Assembly: GCF_900167135.1 (NCBI RefSeq)
Contig: NZ_FUWZ01000002.1
Location: forward strand, 1,514,651 to 1,578,650
Direction of reading: 5' to 3'
Length of the DNA stretch: 64,000 nt
DNA from: Chitinophaga eiseniae
GTDB lineage: Bacteria; Bacteroidota; Bacteroidia; Chitinophagales; Chitinophagaceae
Under the pieces are notes generated by a model that did no database searches, was not told the origin of the DNA, and was given only the letters and a program-made list of their open reading frames with translations. Shown here in pieces: positions 40,473-49,448 of this stretch. Position 1 is the first letter of the stretch. Each line of letters starts with the position of its first letter. The translations under genes and the position numbers were made by a program.

Positions 40473-42635
40473 ATGAGAAAAAAATTACTGGTTTTGCTCT
40501 TGCTGCTTAGCGTAAGTATTAAATGGGCAAAAGCAGACGAGGGCATGTGGCTCCCTTATTTACTGGGCCAGCAGACCTACAATGACATGGTCAAAAAAGG
40601 TCTTAAACTGACCAAGGAACAGCTGTACAGCATCAACAAAGCATCCCTGAAAGATGCGATCGTGATCTTTGGCGGCGGCTGCACCGGCGAAATAGTAAGC
40701 AATGAAGGCCTCATCTTCACCAACCATCACTGCGGCTACGGCGCCATCGCGGCAGCCAGCTCAGTAGAACATAACTATCTCAAAAACGGTTTCTACGCAA
40801 AAAATAAACAGGAGGAAATTGCTTCCCCCATGCTTTCTGTCCAGTTCCTGGTGAAAGTGGAAGACGTTACCAAAGATGTGGAATCCCAGCTGAAAGGACT
40901 CAGCGGTGCCGACAGAATGAAGAAAGAACAGGAAGCCTATGCCGGTATCATCACCAAAGCTACTACCGGCACCGAATACGAAGCGAAAGTAGTGCCGATG
41001 TTCAAAGGAAACCAATACCTGATGTTCGTATACGAGCGCTTTAAAGACATCCGCCTCGTAGGCACTCCGCCGGAAAGCGTAGGTAAATACGGCGGCGACA
41101 CCGATAACTGGGAATGGCCCCGCCACACCGGCGACTTCTCCGTTTTCCGCGTGTATGCCACCAAAGACGGTAAACCAGCCGCCTATTCCAAAGATAACGT
41201 ACCCCTGAAGCCTAAACACTTCCTGCCGGTATCTGTCAAAGGCGTGAAAGAAAACGATTACGCCATGATCTTCGGTTACCCCGGCGGCACCAACCGTTAC
41301 GAAACTTCTTACGGCCTCAAACTGAAAACAGAAGTGGAAAACCCGTCCCTCGTGAACCTGCGCGACGTTAGGCTCAAAGCCATGATGGAGCAGATGGTGA
41401 AAGATCCGGCGGTGAAACTGCAACTGGCTTCTTCCTACGCCGGTATCGCCAACTACTGGAAATTCTTTGATGGCGAAACCAAACAGCTGAAACAACACCA
41501 CGTACTGGAAGACAAGGAAAAAAATGAAGCTGCCTTCGCGAAATGGGCCCAGGACAAACCTGAATTCGCCAATATCATGAACGACTACGCAGCAGCTTAT
41601 AAAGCATGGTCTCCCTACGCCAAACACCGCGTATACCTCACGGAAGGCGTACTCGGTTCCCCGGTAGCGGCTTATGCCGCCTCCCTGATGGCGCTCGAAA
41701 AAGCCCTCGTAACACCCGGCGCTCCCAAAGACGCCGCACAACAGGCTGCCGCCGCTGCTGATAAAGCACGCGCCAACTTCCTCGGTGAAGAAAACAAACC
41801 CAGCGACCAGAAAATACTGGCAGCTACCGCCCGCATGTTCTACAACGACGTGCCGAAAGATCAGCAGCCTACCGGTTACTTCGAAACACTGAAAAACAAA
41901 TTCGGCAGCCTCGAAGAAGATAACACCTGGAAACTCTGGGCCGCTTCCCTGATGAACAACACCATCATCTTCGACGATGCGAAATGGAAAGCGTTTATCG
42001 CTAACCCCGACGCGGTAACCCTGCAGAACGATCCGATATTTAACTACGCCAGCACTTTCATCAGGAATTATGCAGGTAAATATCAACCGATCCACAGCCA
42101 GTTCGTAGTGAAAAACAATGACCTGGGCCGCGAATACCTGAAAGGCGTCATGCAAATGCAGCCTAACGGTAACAGATACCCGGATGCGAACTTCACCATG
42201 CGCCTTTCCTATGGCCGGGTGAAAGCTTACTCCCCGCGCGACGCTGTACATTACGACTACGCAACTACCATGAAAGGCGTGATCGAGAAATATGTTCCGG
42301 GAGACTATGAATTTGACCTGCCGGCCAACTACATGGACCTGTACAACAAAAAAGATTTCGGTCAGTATAAAGACGCCAAACGCAACGACGTAGTAGTGGG
42401 CTTCATCACCACCAACGATATCACCGGCGGTAACTCCGGTTCCCCTGTGATCAATGCCAACGGTGAACTGATCGGCCTCGCCTTTGACGGCAACTACGAA
42501 GCGCTGAGCCACAAAATCCAGTTTGACGCCGACTACAACCGCACTATCTGCGTAGACGTACGCTATGTGCTGTGGTGTATCGAAAAACTCGGAGGTGCCA
42601 AAAACATCATCCATGAACTGAAGCTGGTAAAATAA
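40473..42635 (+). CDS. S46 family dipeptidyl-peptidase, DPP7-like
   Basis: A 720-residue exported serine peptidase of family S46; a signal peptide of about 21 residues ends in 'AKA-D'. The chymotrypsin-like triad reads as His85 or His86 in 'FTNHHCGYG', Asp221 in 'RHTGDFSVF' and Ser655 in 'GNSGSP'. S46 enzymes remove dipeptides from the N-terminus of peptides in the periplasm. Residue 673, which is Arg in Asp/Glu-specific DPP11 and Gly in DPP7, is Gly here ('AFDGNYEAL'), so hydrophobic P1 preference is inferred. The gene is monocistronic, with its own promoter-like element and a terminator at 42659. Confidence 0.93.
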   Translation: MRKKLLVLLLLLSVSIKWAKADEGMWLPYLLGQQTYNDMVKKGLKLTKEQLYSINKASLKDAIVIFGGGCTGEIVSNEGLIFTNHHCGYGAIAAASSVEHNYLKNGFYAKNKQEEIASPMLSVQFLVKVEDVTKDVESQLKGLSGADRMKKEQEAYAGIITKATTGTEYEAKVVPMFKGNQYLMFVYERFKDIRLVGTPPESVGKYGGDTDNWEWPRHTGDFSVFRVYATKDGKPAAYSKDNVPLKPKHFLPVSVKGVKENDYAMIFGYPGGTNRYETSYGLKLKTEVENPSLVNLRDVRLKAMMEQMVKDPAVKLQLASSYAGIANYWKFFDGETKQLKQHHVLEDKEKNEAAFAKWAQDKPEFANIMNDYAAAYKAWSPYAKHRVYLTEGVLGSPVAAYAASLMALEKALVTPGAPKDAAQQAAAAADKARANFLGEENKPSDQKILAATARMFYNDVPKDQQPTGYFETLKNKFGSLEEDNTWKLWAASLMNNTIIFDDAKWKAFIANPDAVTLQNDPIFNYASTFIRNYAGKYQPIHSQFVVKNNDLGREYLKGVMQMQPNGNRYPDANFTMRLSYGRVKAYSPRDAVHYDYATTMKGVIEKYVPGDYEFDLPANYMDLYNKKDFGQYKDAKRNDVVVGFITTNDITGGNSGSPVINANGELIGLAFDGNYEALSHKIQFDADYNRTICVDVRYVLWCIEKLGGAKNIIHELKLVK

Positions 42636-42658
42636 GCCTTTGCCTGCTCAAAATATAC

Positions 42659-42694
42659 ATCCCGTTCCGGTACCGCCGGAACGGGATTTTTTTA
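42659..42694 (+). terminator. Terminator of the S46 peptidase gene
   Basis: atcccgttccgg / ccggaacgggat (42659-42670 with 42676-42687) is a 12-bp perfect stem with a 5-nt loop, followed by seven Ts. It separates the peptidase from the porin operon. Confidence 0.92.
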
Positions 42695-42776
42695 TGCCGG
42701 GCCGCCAAACATTTCCCTTCTGCACGGTGTTATCACCAGTAAATAACCGCCTGATCCGAAAACTCAACAACCGTGC

Positions 42777-43952
42777 ATGCATAAACGAAATATCCGACTG
42801 GCCGCCTTTTTCCTGTGCTTGTGTACGGCTATTCCCCTGGCCTATGCAGGGGCCGGACCTGTCATCGACACTACTGTCACCAGGGACACCACCGCCATCA
42901 AACCCGGATTTCTGAAGAAAATAACGCTGGGTGGCGTATTCCAGGCGAGATACACCGTTTCCCTCCATTCCAATGTGGATGTAAATGGCACCCATCAGGC
43001 GGATGCGGGGAAGGAAGTGGTGCGTAACAGCTTCAGTCTCAAAAGAGCGCGCCTTCAGGTGAAGGCACAGGTAAGCGACCGGTTCCAGGCAGGCGTGCTG
43101 GTCAACTTCGCCGACTTCGCCAGCGACCCTAAAGGAAAAGTGCTGGAAAATGCCTTCATTTCCTACCGGTGGAATGACGCTGTCAACTTCACGGTGGGCC
43201 AGTTCCGGCCCTCCTTTGGCCTGGAAGACCTCTACCCGGTAGATATCATCCGGTCCATGGATTTCTCCAATCAATACTATGCTTTTGGGAATAACGGCTG
43301 GCAAAGTTTCCAGGTGGGCGTGTCCATGTTCGGCACCTTCCGGAAAAACACATCGCTGCCCATTAAATACGCCGTCTCTGTGGTCAACGGAAACAACCGT
43401 AACCAGGTGGCCGACGATGACAATGGAAAACTGGCTTCCGCCCGGCTGGAATTCGGGGACATGAACAAGCTGTCACTCGGCCTGAACGGCGGCGCCGGCA
43501 CCGTAAAACAATACAGCGTATATGCGTTGGGGATAGACTTCAGCGGCGTGGTGCCGCTGGCGGAAAAATTTGACCTGCAGCTGCAGTCAGAGTTTAAGCA
43601 GGGAACGAACCATCGCTTGTTTTACGGACTGGCGGACAGCCTCCGCAGAGGCCCGTTGAACGAATACGGGATGCATGGTGTTTATCTGTTGCCTAACTTC
43701 CGGTACAAGATCAACTACCATAAACTTACATCCATTGAAGTGTCGATGCGTTATGAATATTTTAATGAAGACTACCGTCATAGCGGCAACGCCCGCCGGA
43801 CCTACATTCCCATGATCAGCCTGGCTTTCCTGAAGGATTATGGCGGACGTATACAGCTGGGTATGCAGATTGACAATTACGACCGGAATATTCCCGGAAC
43901 AAAAACACACAATAGTAACCTGATGATCGTACAGGTGCAATGCAGAATATAA
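42777..43952 (+). CDS. Outer-membrane porin, phosphate-selective porin O/P-like
   Basis: A 391-residue beta-barrel protein with a signal peptide (cleavage near residue 24, 'AYA-G'). It has the alternating strand pattern and the 'FSLKRARLQVKAQVSDRF' and 'VGQFRPSFGLED' segments of the porin O/P family and ends with an aromatic-poor but typical final strand 'NLMIVQVQCRI'. It should form a channel for anions or carboxylates in the outer membrane. Only 12 bp separate it from the DASS transporter gene, and the succinate dehydrogenase genes follow, so uptake of dicarboxylates is the most sensible role. Confidence 0.85.
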   Translation: MHKRNIRLAAFFLCLCTAIPLAYAGAGPVIDTTVTRDTTAIKPGFLKKITLGGVFQARYTVSLHSNVDVNGTHQADAGKEVVRNSFSLKRARLQVKAQVSDRFQAGVLVNFADFASDPKGKVLENAFISYRWNDAVNFTVGQFRPSFGLEDLYPVDIIRSMDFSNQYYAFGNNGWQSFQVGVSMFGTFRKNTSLPIKYAVSVVNGNNRNQVADDDNGKLASARLEFGDMNKLSLGLNGGAGTVKQYSVYALGIDFSGVVPLAEKFDLQLQSEFKQGTNHRLFYGLADSLRRGPLNEYGMHGVYLLPNFRYKINYHKLTSIEVSMRYEYFNEDYRHSGNARRTYIPMISLAFLKDYGGRIQLGMQIDNYDRNIPGTKTHNSNLMIVQVQCRI

Positions 43953-43964
43953 AAGGCCATTATT

Positions 43965-45395
43965 ATGAAAGAAATCAAGTATCTACAGCTGTTGGTCACG
44001 GTTATTTTCGGCGTTATTATCTGGCTGATACCTCCGCCGGTGGGCGTAACACCGGAAGCATGGCACCTGCTGGCCATCTTCCTGTCCACTATCCTCGGTA
44101 TTATTCTGAAAGCAGCCTCCATGGGAACGATGTCCATATTGGCCATCACCCTTGTGGCTTTAAGCGGTGTGTTGGCGCCCGGAAACCCCGGCAAGTCCAT
44201 TACCCTGGCGCTCAGTAGTTTCGGAGACAAGGTAATTTGGCTGATCGGTATTTCTTTCTTCATCGCCCGTGGGTTTATTAAAACCGGGTTGGGTAAACGT
44301 ATCGCCTATATTTTTATCCGCATCTTCGGCAAAAGCTCGCTGGGTTTGGCTTACGGCCTGGGCCTGGCTGACCTGGTACTGGCGCCGGCGGTGCCCAGCA
44401 ACACGGCAAGGGGGGGAGGCATCATCTATCCCATCATGAAATCCATGGCCATGAATTTTGGCTCAGTGCCGGAAGATCCTGCCACCCATCGCAAACTGGG
44501 CGGCTTCCTGACGCTGAGCAGCTACAATATGAACCTCATCACGTCATCGCTTTTCCTCACCGGCACTGCGAGTAACCCTATGTGTCAGAAATTCGCCAAA
44601 AATATGGGTATCGATATCACGTGGATGTCGTGGTTTGCCGCTGCGCTGGTGCCGGCTGCGCTGTCTATCATCGTGGTGCCTTTTGTGTTGTATAAAGTAT
44701 ATCCGCCGGAGCTGAAGTCAACCGGCAATGCGCCGGCTATGGCAGCGGAGAAATTGAAGGAAATGGGGCCGGTGCATAAAAACGAGTGGCTGATGCTGCT
44801 GGCTTTTGTGATCCTGCTGGTCCTGTGGATCACCGGCGATCTGTTTGGGATAGACGCGACCACTACTGCGCTCATCGGACTGGTGTTCCTGCTGCTGTCG
44901 CAGGTGCTGGACTGGGAAGATGTTAAGTCTGAAAAAGGCGCCTGGGACACGATCGTATGGTTTTCTGCCCTGGTAATGATGGCCAGCTTTCTCAACTCGC
45001 TGGGCTTCATTCCCTGGTTCAGCGACCTCATTAAAAAGCAGGTGGGCGGTATGCAGTGGATGGTCGCTTTCCCGATTATTGTGCTCGTTTATTTCTACAG
45101 TCATTACATATTCGCAAGCGCCACCGCACATGTGGCGGCCATGTATTCGGCCTTTCTGGCGGTGGGCATTTCTGTGGGCATACCTGGCACGCTGCTGGCG
45201 CTTGTGCTGGGCTTCTGCGGCGGTATCTTCGGTACGCTGACCCACTACGGTCACGGCCCGGCGCCGGTATTCTTCGGCAGCACCTATGTGGAACTGAAAG
45301 ACTGGTGGAAATGCGGATTTCTGTTGAGCATCGTGTATATCATTCTCTGGATGGGCATTGGCGCCGGCTGGTGGAAGGTATTGGGCATCTGGTAA
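43965..45395 (+). CDS. DASS family dicarboxylate:sodium/anion transporter
   Basis: A 476-residue inner-membrane protein with about 12 helices. The two family motifs with Ser-Asn-Thr-like substrate sites are visible: 'VPSNTARGGGI' near residue 142 and 'SATAHVAAM' near 385. Close relatives include CitT and TtdT antiporters and the tartrate/succinate carriers of the same family. Its place 12 bp after the porin gene and 17 bp before the succinate dehydrogenase cytochrome b gene makes succinate, fumarate or malate the likely substrates. Whether it works as a symporter or an antiporter is not clear. Confidence 0.9.
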   Translation: MKEIKYLQLLVTVIFGVIIWLIPPPVGVTPEAWHLLAIFLSTILGIILKAASMGTMSILAITLVALSGVLAPGNPGKSITLALSSFGDKVIWLIGISFFIARGFIKTGLGKRIAYIFIRIFGKSSLGLAYGLGLADLVLAPAVPSNTARGGGIIYPIMKSMAMNFGSVPEDPATHRKLGGFLTLSSYNMNLITSSLFLTGTASNPMCQKFAKNMGIDITWMSWFAAALVPAALSIIVVPFVLYKVYPPELKSTGNAPAMAAEKLKEMGPVHKNEWLMLLAFVILLVLWITGDLFGIDATTTALIGLVFLLLSQVLDWEDVKSEKGAWDTIVWFSALVMMASFLNSLGFIPWFSDLIKKQVGGMQWMVAFPIIVLVYFYSHYIFASATAHVAAMYSAFLAVGISVGIPGTLLALVLGFCGGIFGTLTHYGHGPAPVFFGSTYVELKDWWKCGFLLSIVYIILWMGIGAGWWKVLGIW

Positions 45396-45412
45396 CAACT
45401 AAATATCAAGCT

Positions 45413-46081
45413 ATGGGTCAATGGCGACAAAAAACATTAACCAGGAAAAACTGGATGGCGTTTACAGGATTATTCCTGTGTTTCTTTCTCGTTATTCACT
45501 TGCTGGGCAATCTGCAGCTGATGCTGCCCGACGAAAGGGCGCACCTGCAGTTCAACGCTTATTCTCACCTGCTGTCTGGTAATATCCTGATCAAGATTAT
45601 TTCATGGGTATTGTATGCAAGTATTATCGCGCATGTGGTATATGCCATTGCTATAACGTTAACGAATAAACGTTCACGTGATGTTAAATATCACTATGAC
45701 AGACGGGGAGAGGTGAGTAAATGGTATACCCGTAACATGGGCGTGCTGGGCACCATCATTTTTATATTCCTGGTGATTCACTTCCGCGATTTCTGGTACG
45801 TGTACAAATTTGGTTCGCTACCGTTGGACGAACGGGGCAATAAAGACCTGTACCGATTGGTGGTGGCGGTATACAGCGAAACATGGTATGTGCTGGTATA
45901 CGTGTTGTGTATGGTGGCTTTGTGTTATCACTTGTTGCATGGTTTCTTCAGCGCTGCCAGAACGCTGGGGGTATATCACCCGCGTTATGTGCGATGGGTG
46001 AGGGTGATTGGCTGGATATACAGTGTGGGCATCTGCGCGGCCTTTGCATGGATACCGATTTATGTTCACTTCTTAAAATAA
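45413..46081 (+). CDS. sdhC: Succinate dehydrogenase/fumarate reductase cytochrome b subunit
   Basis: A 222-residue type B membrane anchor with five helices, carrying di-heme ligands such as 'FLVIHLLGNLQL', 'IIAHVVYAI', 'FLVIHFRDFWY' and 'LCYHLLHGFF'. It binds two b hemes and the menaquinone site and holds the SdhA-SdhB unit. The ATG at 45413 follows the transporter stop by 17 bp; the longer frame upstream is in the transporter gene and not used. The next gene begins 6 bp later. In an aerobic Bacteroidota it would serve succinate oxidation, in low oxygen fumarate reduction. Confidence 0.93.
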   Translation: MGQWRQKTLTRKNWMAFTGLFLCFFLVIHLLGNLQLMLPDERAHLQFNAYSHLLSGNILIKIISWVLYASIIAHVVYAIAITLTNKRSRDVKYHYDRRGEVSKWYTRNMGVLGTIIFIFLVIHFRDFWYVYKFGSLPLDERGNKDLYRLVVAVYSETWYVLVYVLCMVALCYHLLHGFFSAARTLGVYHPRYVRWVRVIGWIYSVGICAAFAWIPIYVHFLK

Positions 46082-46087
46082 TGGGGT

Positions 46088-47998
46088 ATGCTGGACGCAA
46101 AAATACCGGACGGGCCGCTGGAACACAAGTGGCGTCATTACAAGGAACATGCTAAGCTGGTAAATCCTGCTAACCGTAAGAAGCTGGAGGTGATCGTGGT
46201 GGGCACAGGATTAGCCGGCAGCGCTATTGCAGCCTCGCTGGGGGAGATGGGTTACCGGGTGAAGAGCTTTTGTTTTCAGGATACGCCGCGCCGGGCGCAT
46301 TCAGTGGCGGCCCAGGGAGGCGTTAATGCCTGTAAGAACTATAAAAACGACGGGGACAATGTTTTCCGCATGTTTTATGATACCATCAAGGGAGGCGATT
46401 TCCGGGCACGGGAGGCCAACGTGTACCGCCTGGCAGAATGCAGCGCCAGCCTGATAGATCAGGCCGTGGCGCAAGGCGTGCCTTTCGGCAGGGAGTACGG
46501 TGGTTATCTCAACAACCGTTCTTTCGGCGGCGTGCAGGTATCGAGAACATTTTACGCCCGCGGGCAAACCGGGCAGCAGTTACTGCTGGGAGCCTATCAG
46601 GCGCTGATGCGGCAGGTACACCAGGGCACCGTGAAAATGTATGCCCGGCATGAAATGCTGGAACTGGTAACGATCGACGGTAAGGCGAAAGGCGTCATTG
46701 TCCGTAATCTCGATACCGGCGAGATAGAACGGCATGGGGCACATGCCGTGATACTGGCCACTGGTGGTTTCGGGAAGATCTATTACCTGTCTACCCTGGC
46801 GATGGGCTGTAACGGTTCCGCCATCTGGCGGGCGCACAAGAAAGGCGCGTTGATTGCTAATCCGAGCTGGACGCAGATCCATCCTACCAGCTTGCCGCAG
46901 TCGGGGGAATACCAGTCCAAGCTGACACTGATGTCTGAATCCCTGCGCAATGACGGTCGTATATGGGTACCTAAGAAGCAGGAGGAAAACAGGCTGCCCA
47001 ACCAGGTGCCGGAAGAAGAGCGGGACTATTACCTGGAACGCCGTTATCCGGCGTTTGGTAATCTATCGCCAAGGGATATCGCTTCCCGGGCGGCGAAAGA
47101 GCGTATCGATGCGGGTTATGGCGTAGGGCCCCTGAAGAATGCGGTTTATCTCGACTTCTCGAAAGCGATTAAGGACCAGGGAATAGATAAAATCAGGGAG
47201 AAATACGGGAACCTGTTCCGCATGTACGAAAAAATCACGGGTGTAGATGCTTATAAAGAGCCGATGAAGATTTCGCCGGCAGCACATTTTTCTATGGGCG
47301 GTTTATGGGTGGACTATGAGCTGATGACCACCATTCCCGGATTGTTTGCGCTGGGAGAAGCGAATTTTGCGGACCACGGCGCCAACAGGCTGGGGGCTAA
47401 TTCGCTGTTGCAAGCCTGTGTGGATGGCTATTTTATCGCGCCGTACACGCTGGCCAATTACCTGGCGGATGAAATTAAGACCCCGGCGACGGATGTGCAT
47501 CATCCGGCTTTTGATGCTGCGGTTAAGCAGGTGGAGGAGCAGTTGCATCTGCTGAAAAGCATTGGTGGCAAACTATCGACGGATTATTTCCACAAAACGC
47601 TGGGTAAAATACTGTACGACAAATGTGGGTTGTCACGCTCCGCAGAAGGGCTGGAAGCGGCGATCGGGGAGATCAGGGAGCTACGGCAGCAGTTTTATGC
47701 CGATCTGTTTGTTCCGGGCGGATATGCCATCAACAGCGAGCTGGAAAAAGCCGGGAGGGTGGCTGACTACCTGGAGCTGGGAGAGCTGATGTGTTATGAT
47801 GCACTCACGCGGGAGGAGTCCTGCGGGGCGCATTTCCGGCTGGAGTACCAGACCCCCGAAGGGGAGGCGATGCGTAATGATGCGGATTTCGCTTTTATAT
47901 CTGCCTGGGGGTGGGCGGGAGAAAACCAGCCGCCGGTGTGGAATAAAGAGCCCCTGATCTTTGAATTTGTTACACCTACCGTAAGAAGCTATAAATAA
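46088..47998 (+). CDS. sdhA: Succinate dehydrogenase/fumarate reductase flavoprotein subunit
   Basis: A 636-residue flavoprotein of the type B enzymes. The FAD motif 'VVGTGLAGSAIA' begins near residue 37; the covalent FAD histidine lies in 'RAHSVAAQGGVN'; the catalytic Arg/His region includes 'HPTSLPQSGEY' and 'GANRLGANSLLQACVDG'. The partner subunits are encoded 6 bp before and 5 bp after. The motif A-C-K-N-Y-K-N-D differs slightly from the A-A-K-N-Y version I recall in main Bacteroidota SDHs, so it may be a second copy tied to the transporter operon; only the complete genome can tell. Confidence 0.95.
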   Translation: MLDAKIPDGPLEHKWRHYKEHAKLVNPANRKKLEVIVVGTGLAGSAIAASLGEMGYRVKSFCFQDTPRRAHSVAAQGGVNACKNYKNDGDNVFRMFYDTIKGGDFRAREANVYRLAECSASLIDQAVAQGVPFGREYGGYLNNRSFGGVQVSRTFYARGQTGQQLLLGAYQALMRQVHQGTVKMYARHEMLELVTIDGKAKGVIVRNLDTGEIERHGAHAVILATGGFGKIYYLSTLAMGCNGSAIWRAHKKGALIANPSWTQIHPTSLPQSGEYQSKLTLMSESLRNDGRIWVPKKQEENRLPNQVPEEERDYYLERRYPAFGNLSPRDIASRAAKERIDAGYGVGPLKNAVYLDFSKAIKDQGIDKIREKYGNLFRMYEKITGVDAYKEPMKISPAAHFSMGGLWVDYELMTTIPGLFALGEANFADHGANRLGANSLLQACVDGYFIAPYTLANYLADEIKTPATDVHHPAFDAAVKQVEEQLHLLKSIGGKLSTDYFHKTLGKILYDKCGLSRSAEGLEAAIGEIRELRQQFYADLFVPGGYAINSELEKAGRVADYLELGELMCYDALTREESCGAHFRLEYQTPEGEAMRNDADFAFISAWGWAGENQPPVWNKEPLIFEFVTPTVRSYK

Positions 47999-48003
47999 CG
48001 TGT

Positions 48004-48750
48004 ATGCATATACGATTGAAAATATGGAGGCAGGAAAACAGCCACGATACCGGTAAGATGCAGGATTATGCAATAGCCGATGTGAATCCCGACATGTCTT
48101 TCCTGGAGATGCTGGACATGCTGAATGAGCAGTTGCTGGCACAGGGGCAGCGGGTCGTGGAGTTTGACCATGATTGCCGCGAGGGCATCTGCGGACAGTG
48201 TGGTATGATGATCAACGGGCGGGCGCACGGGCCTTTAAAGAACACGACCACCTGCCAGCTGCATATGCGCAGTTTCCGGGAAGGGGATACCATTTACATA
48301 GAGCCTTTCCGTGCGACGGCCTTTCCCGTGAAATGTGATCTTAAAGTAGACCGCAGCGCGTTTGACAGGGTGATACAGGCCGGCGGTTATGTAGCTGTCA
48401 ACACCGGGCAGGCGCCAGAGGCCAACAGTATTCCGGTGGGGCACCCGGTGGCGGAAGCGGCGTTTGATGCAGCAGCCTGTATCGGATGCGGCGCCTGTGT
48501 GGCGGTGTGTAAAAATTCCAGTGCAGCATTGTTTACCAGTGCGAAGATCACCCATCTGGCATTGCTGCCGCAGGGAGCCGTAGAGGCGCAGGAAAGGGTA
48601 CGTCGTATGGTGGACCAGATGGACGCCGAAGGGTTCGGTCATTGCAGCAATACAGAGGCGTGTGAAGCCGAATGCCCGCAGCAGATTTCGGTGCTGCACA
48701 TCGCACGGATGAACTGGGAATACAACAAGGCGCAGCTGCTGAAAAAATAG
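48004..48750 (+). CDS. sdhB: Succinate dehydrogenase/fumarate reductase iron-sulfur subunit
   Basis: A 248-residue electron-transfer subunit. The [2Fe-2S] site is Cys58, Cys63, Cys66 and Cys84; the ferredoxin-like [4Fe-4S] site begins with C-I-G-C-G-A-C (Cys159, 162, 165) and Cys169; the [3Fe-4S] or second cubane site is Cys214, Cys220 and Cys224 followed by Pro. Electrons pass from FAD through these clusters to menaquinone via the cytochrome b subunit. It ends the porin-transporter-SDH operon; no terminator is obvious, but a new promoter-like element for the next gene lies 88 bp on. Confidence 0.95.
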   Translation: MHIRLKIWRQENSHDTGKMQDYAIADVNPDMSFLEMLDMLNEQLLAQGQRVVEFDHDCREGICGQCGMMINGRAHGPLKNTTTCQLHMRSFREGDTIYIEPFRATAFPVKCDLKVDRSAFDRVIQAGGYVAVNTGQAPEANSIPVGHPVAEAAFDAAACIGCGACVAVCKNSSAALFTSAKITHLALLPQGAVEAQERVRRMVDQMDAEGFGHCSNTEACEAECPQQISVLHIARMNWEYNKAQLLKK

Positions 48751-48837
48751 CGCAGTACTACGTTGCGGCGTATACGTAGTTATACGTAATTTGAAAATTT
48801 TGTTGTTTAAAACGAATGTTATTTGCAAAAAAAGGTG

Positions 48838-48845
48838 TAGATTTG
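48838..48845 (+). promoter_or_regulatory. -7 element before the TIG-like lipoprotein gene
   Basis: TAGATTTG fits TAnnTTTG exactly and lies 122 bp before the ATG at 48967, which would give a long leader. A TTTG 12 bp upstream is too close for a normal -33 element. Confidence 0.4.
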
Positions 48846-48966
48846 CATCCGCTTTTATACCGAAGATATACTGTTGCGAATAAGAGTTGCTACATGCAAT
48901 AGTGTTACCCCGGATTTTATTTGTAACAGGGTTTGTTACCCTACCCCAAAATGAAGTATTAAAAAG

Positions 48967-49341
48967 ATGAAACATTACAACACGTTTGTGGTGGCCCTTA
49001 TGCTGCTGGTAGCGGCAATGACGGCTTGTTCCCCAAACCAGGAAAGAAAAGAAAAAGAAACAGCTACAGTGACCGGTAATGCCGGTAATTTTCTGATCAT
49101 CAGAGGTCATGGTTTTAGCAAAGAAAAAGAAGCTAACAAAGTGATCTTTGGAGATGTGGTAGCGCATATATTGCGTGCAGAAGCCAACTATCTGCTGGTA
49201 CAGGTACCTGAGCAGAAAGCAGACACTGTACAGGTGGTAGTAGCAGTAGGAGCTAACACCTCCAACGCTATGTTGTTTGAATACAACTCCGCACGGAAGC
49301 TGGTTGCATCCGCACGGGAGTTCGCCAGCGTGGCCTATTAA
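48967..49341 (+). CDS. Small lipoprotein with IPT/TIG-like domain
   Basis: A 124-residue lipoprotein: signal 'MKHYNTFVVALMLLVAAMTAC' is given here in parts, with Cys21 at the end of M-T-A-C. A Lys/Glu linker precedes one immunoglobulin-like IPT/TIG domain: 'FLIIRGHGFSKEKEANKVIF', 'LLVQVPEQKADTVQVVV' and 'SNAMLFEY' follow the usual strand order. These modules bind carbohydrates or protein partners at the cell surface. The gene stands alone, with a terminator at 49395. The partner is unknown; TIG lipoproteins are common near polysaccharide systems, none seen here. Confidence 0.75.
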   Translation: MKHYNTFVVALMLLVAAMTACSPNQERKEKETATVTGNAGNFLIIRGHGFSKEKEANKVIFGDVVAHILRAEANYLLVQVPEQKADTVQVVVAVGANTSNAMLFEYNSARKLVASAREFASVAY

Positions 49342-49394
49342 TAACGCAGCGTTTAATTGTTATACCATAGCTTTATTAGTAAAGTAGAAATGAA

Positions 49395-49430
49395 GAGGGC
49401 GCCTCCGACAGAGGCGCCCTCTTTTGTTTT
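49395..49430. terminator. Strong terminator between convergent genes
   Basis: gagggcgcctc / gaggcgccctc (49395-49405 with 49411-49421), 11-bp perfect stem, 5-nt loop, then ttttgtttt. It lies between the TIG-like lipoprotein gene and the SGNH gene and may serve the plus strand mainly. Confidence 0.9.
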
Positions 49431-49448
49431 TTTCCGGAAGATGTCCTG

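Noticed and set aside
40761..42614. 617-codon open frame opposite the S46 peptidase
   Set aside because: Antisense shadow with biased composition and no recognisable domain; the plus-strand gene has all catalytic motifs, promoter and terminator.
45056..45412. Upstream extension of the cytochrome b frame
   Set aside because: It runs inside the DASS transporter gene in another frame; the ATG at 45413 starts the conserved protein with good spacing.
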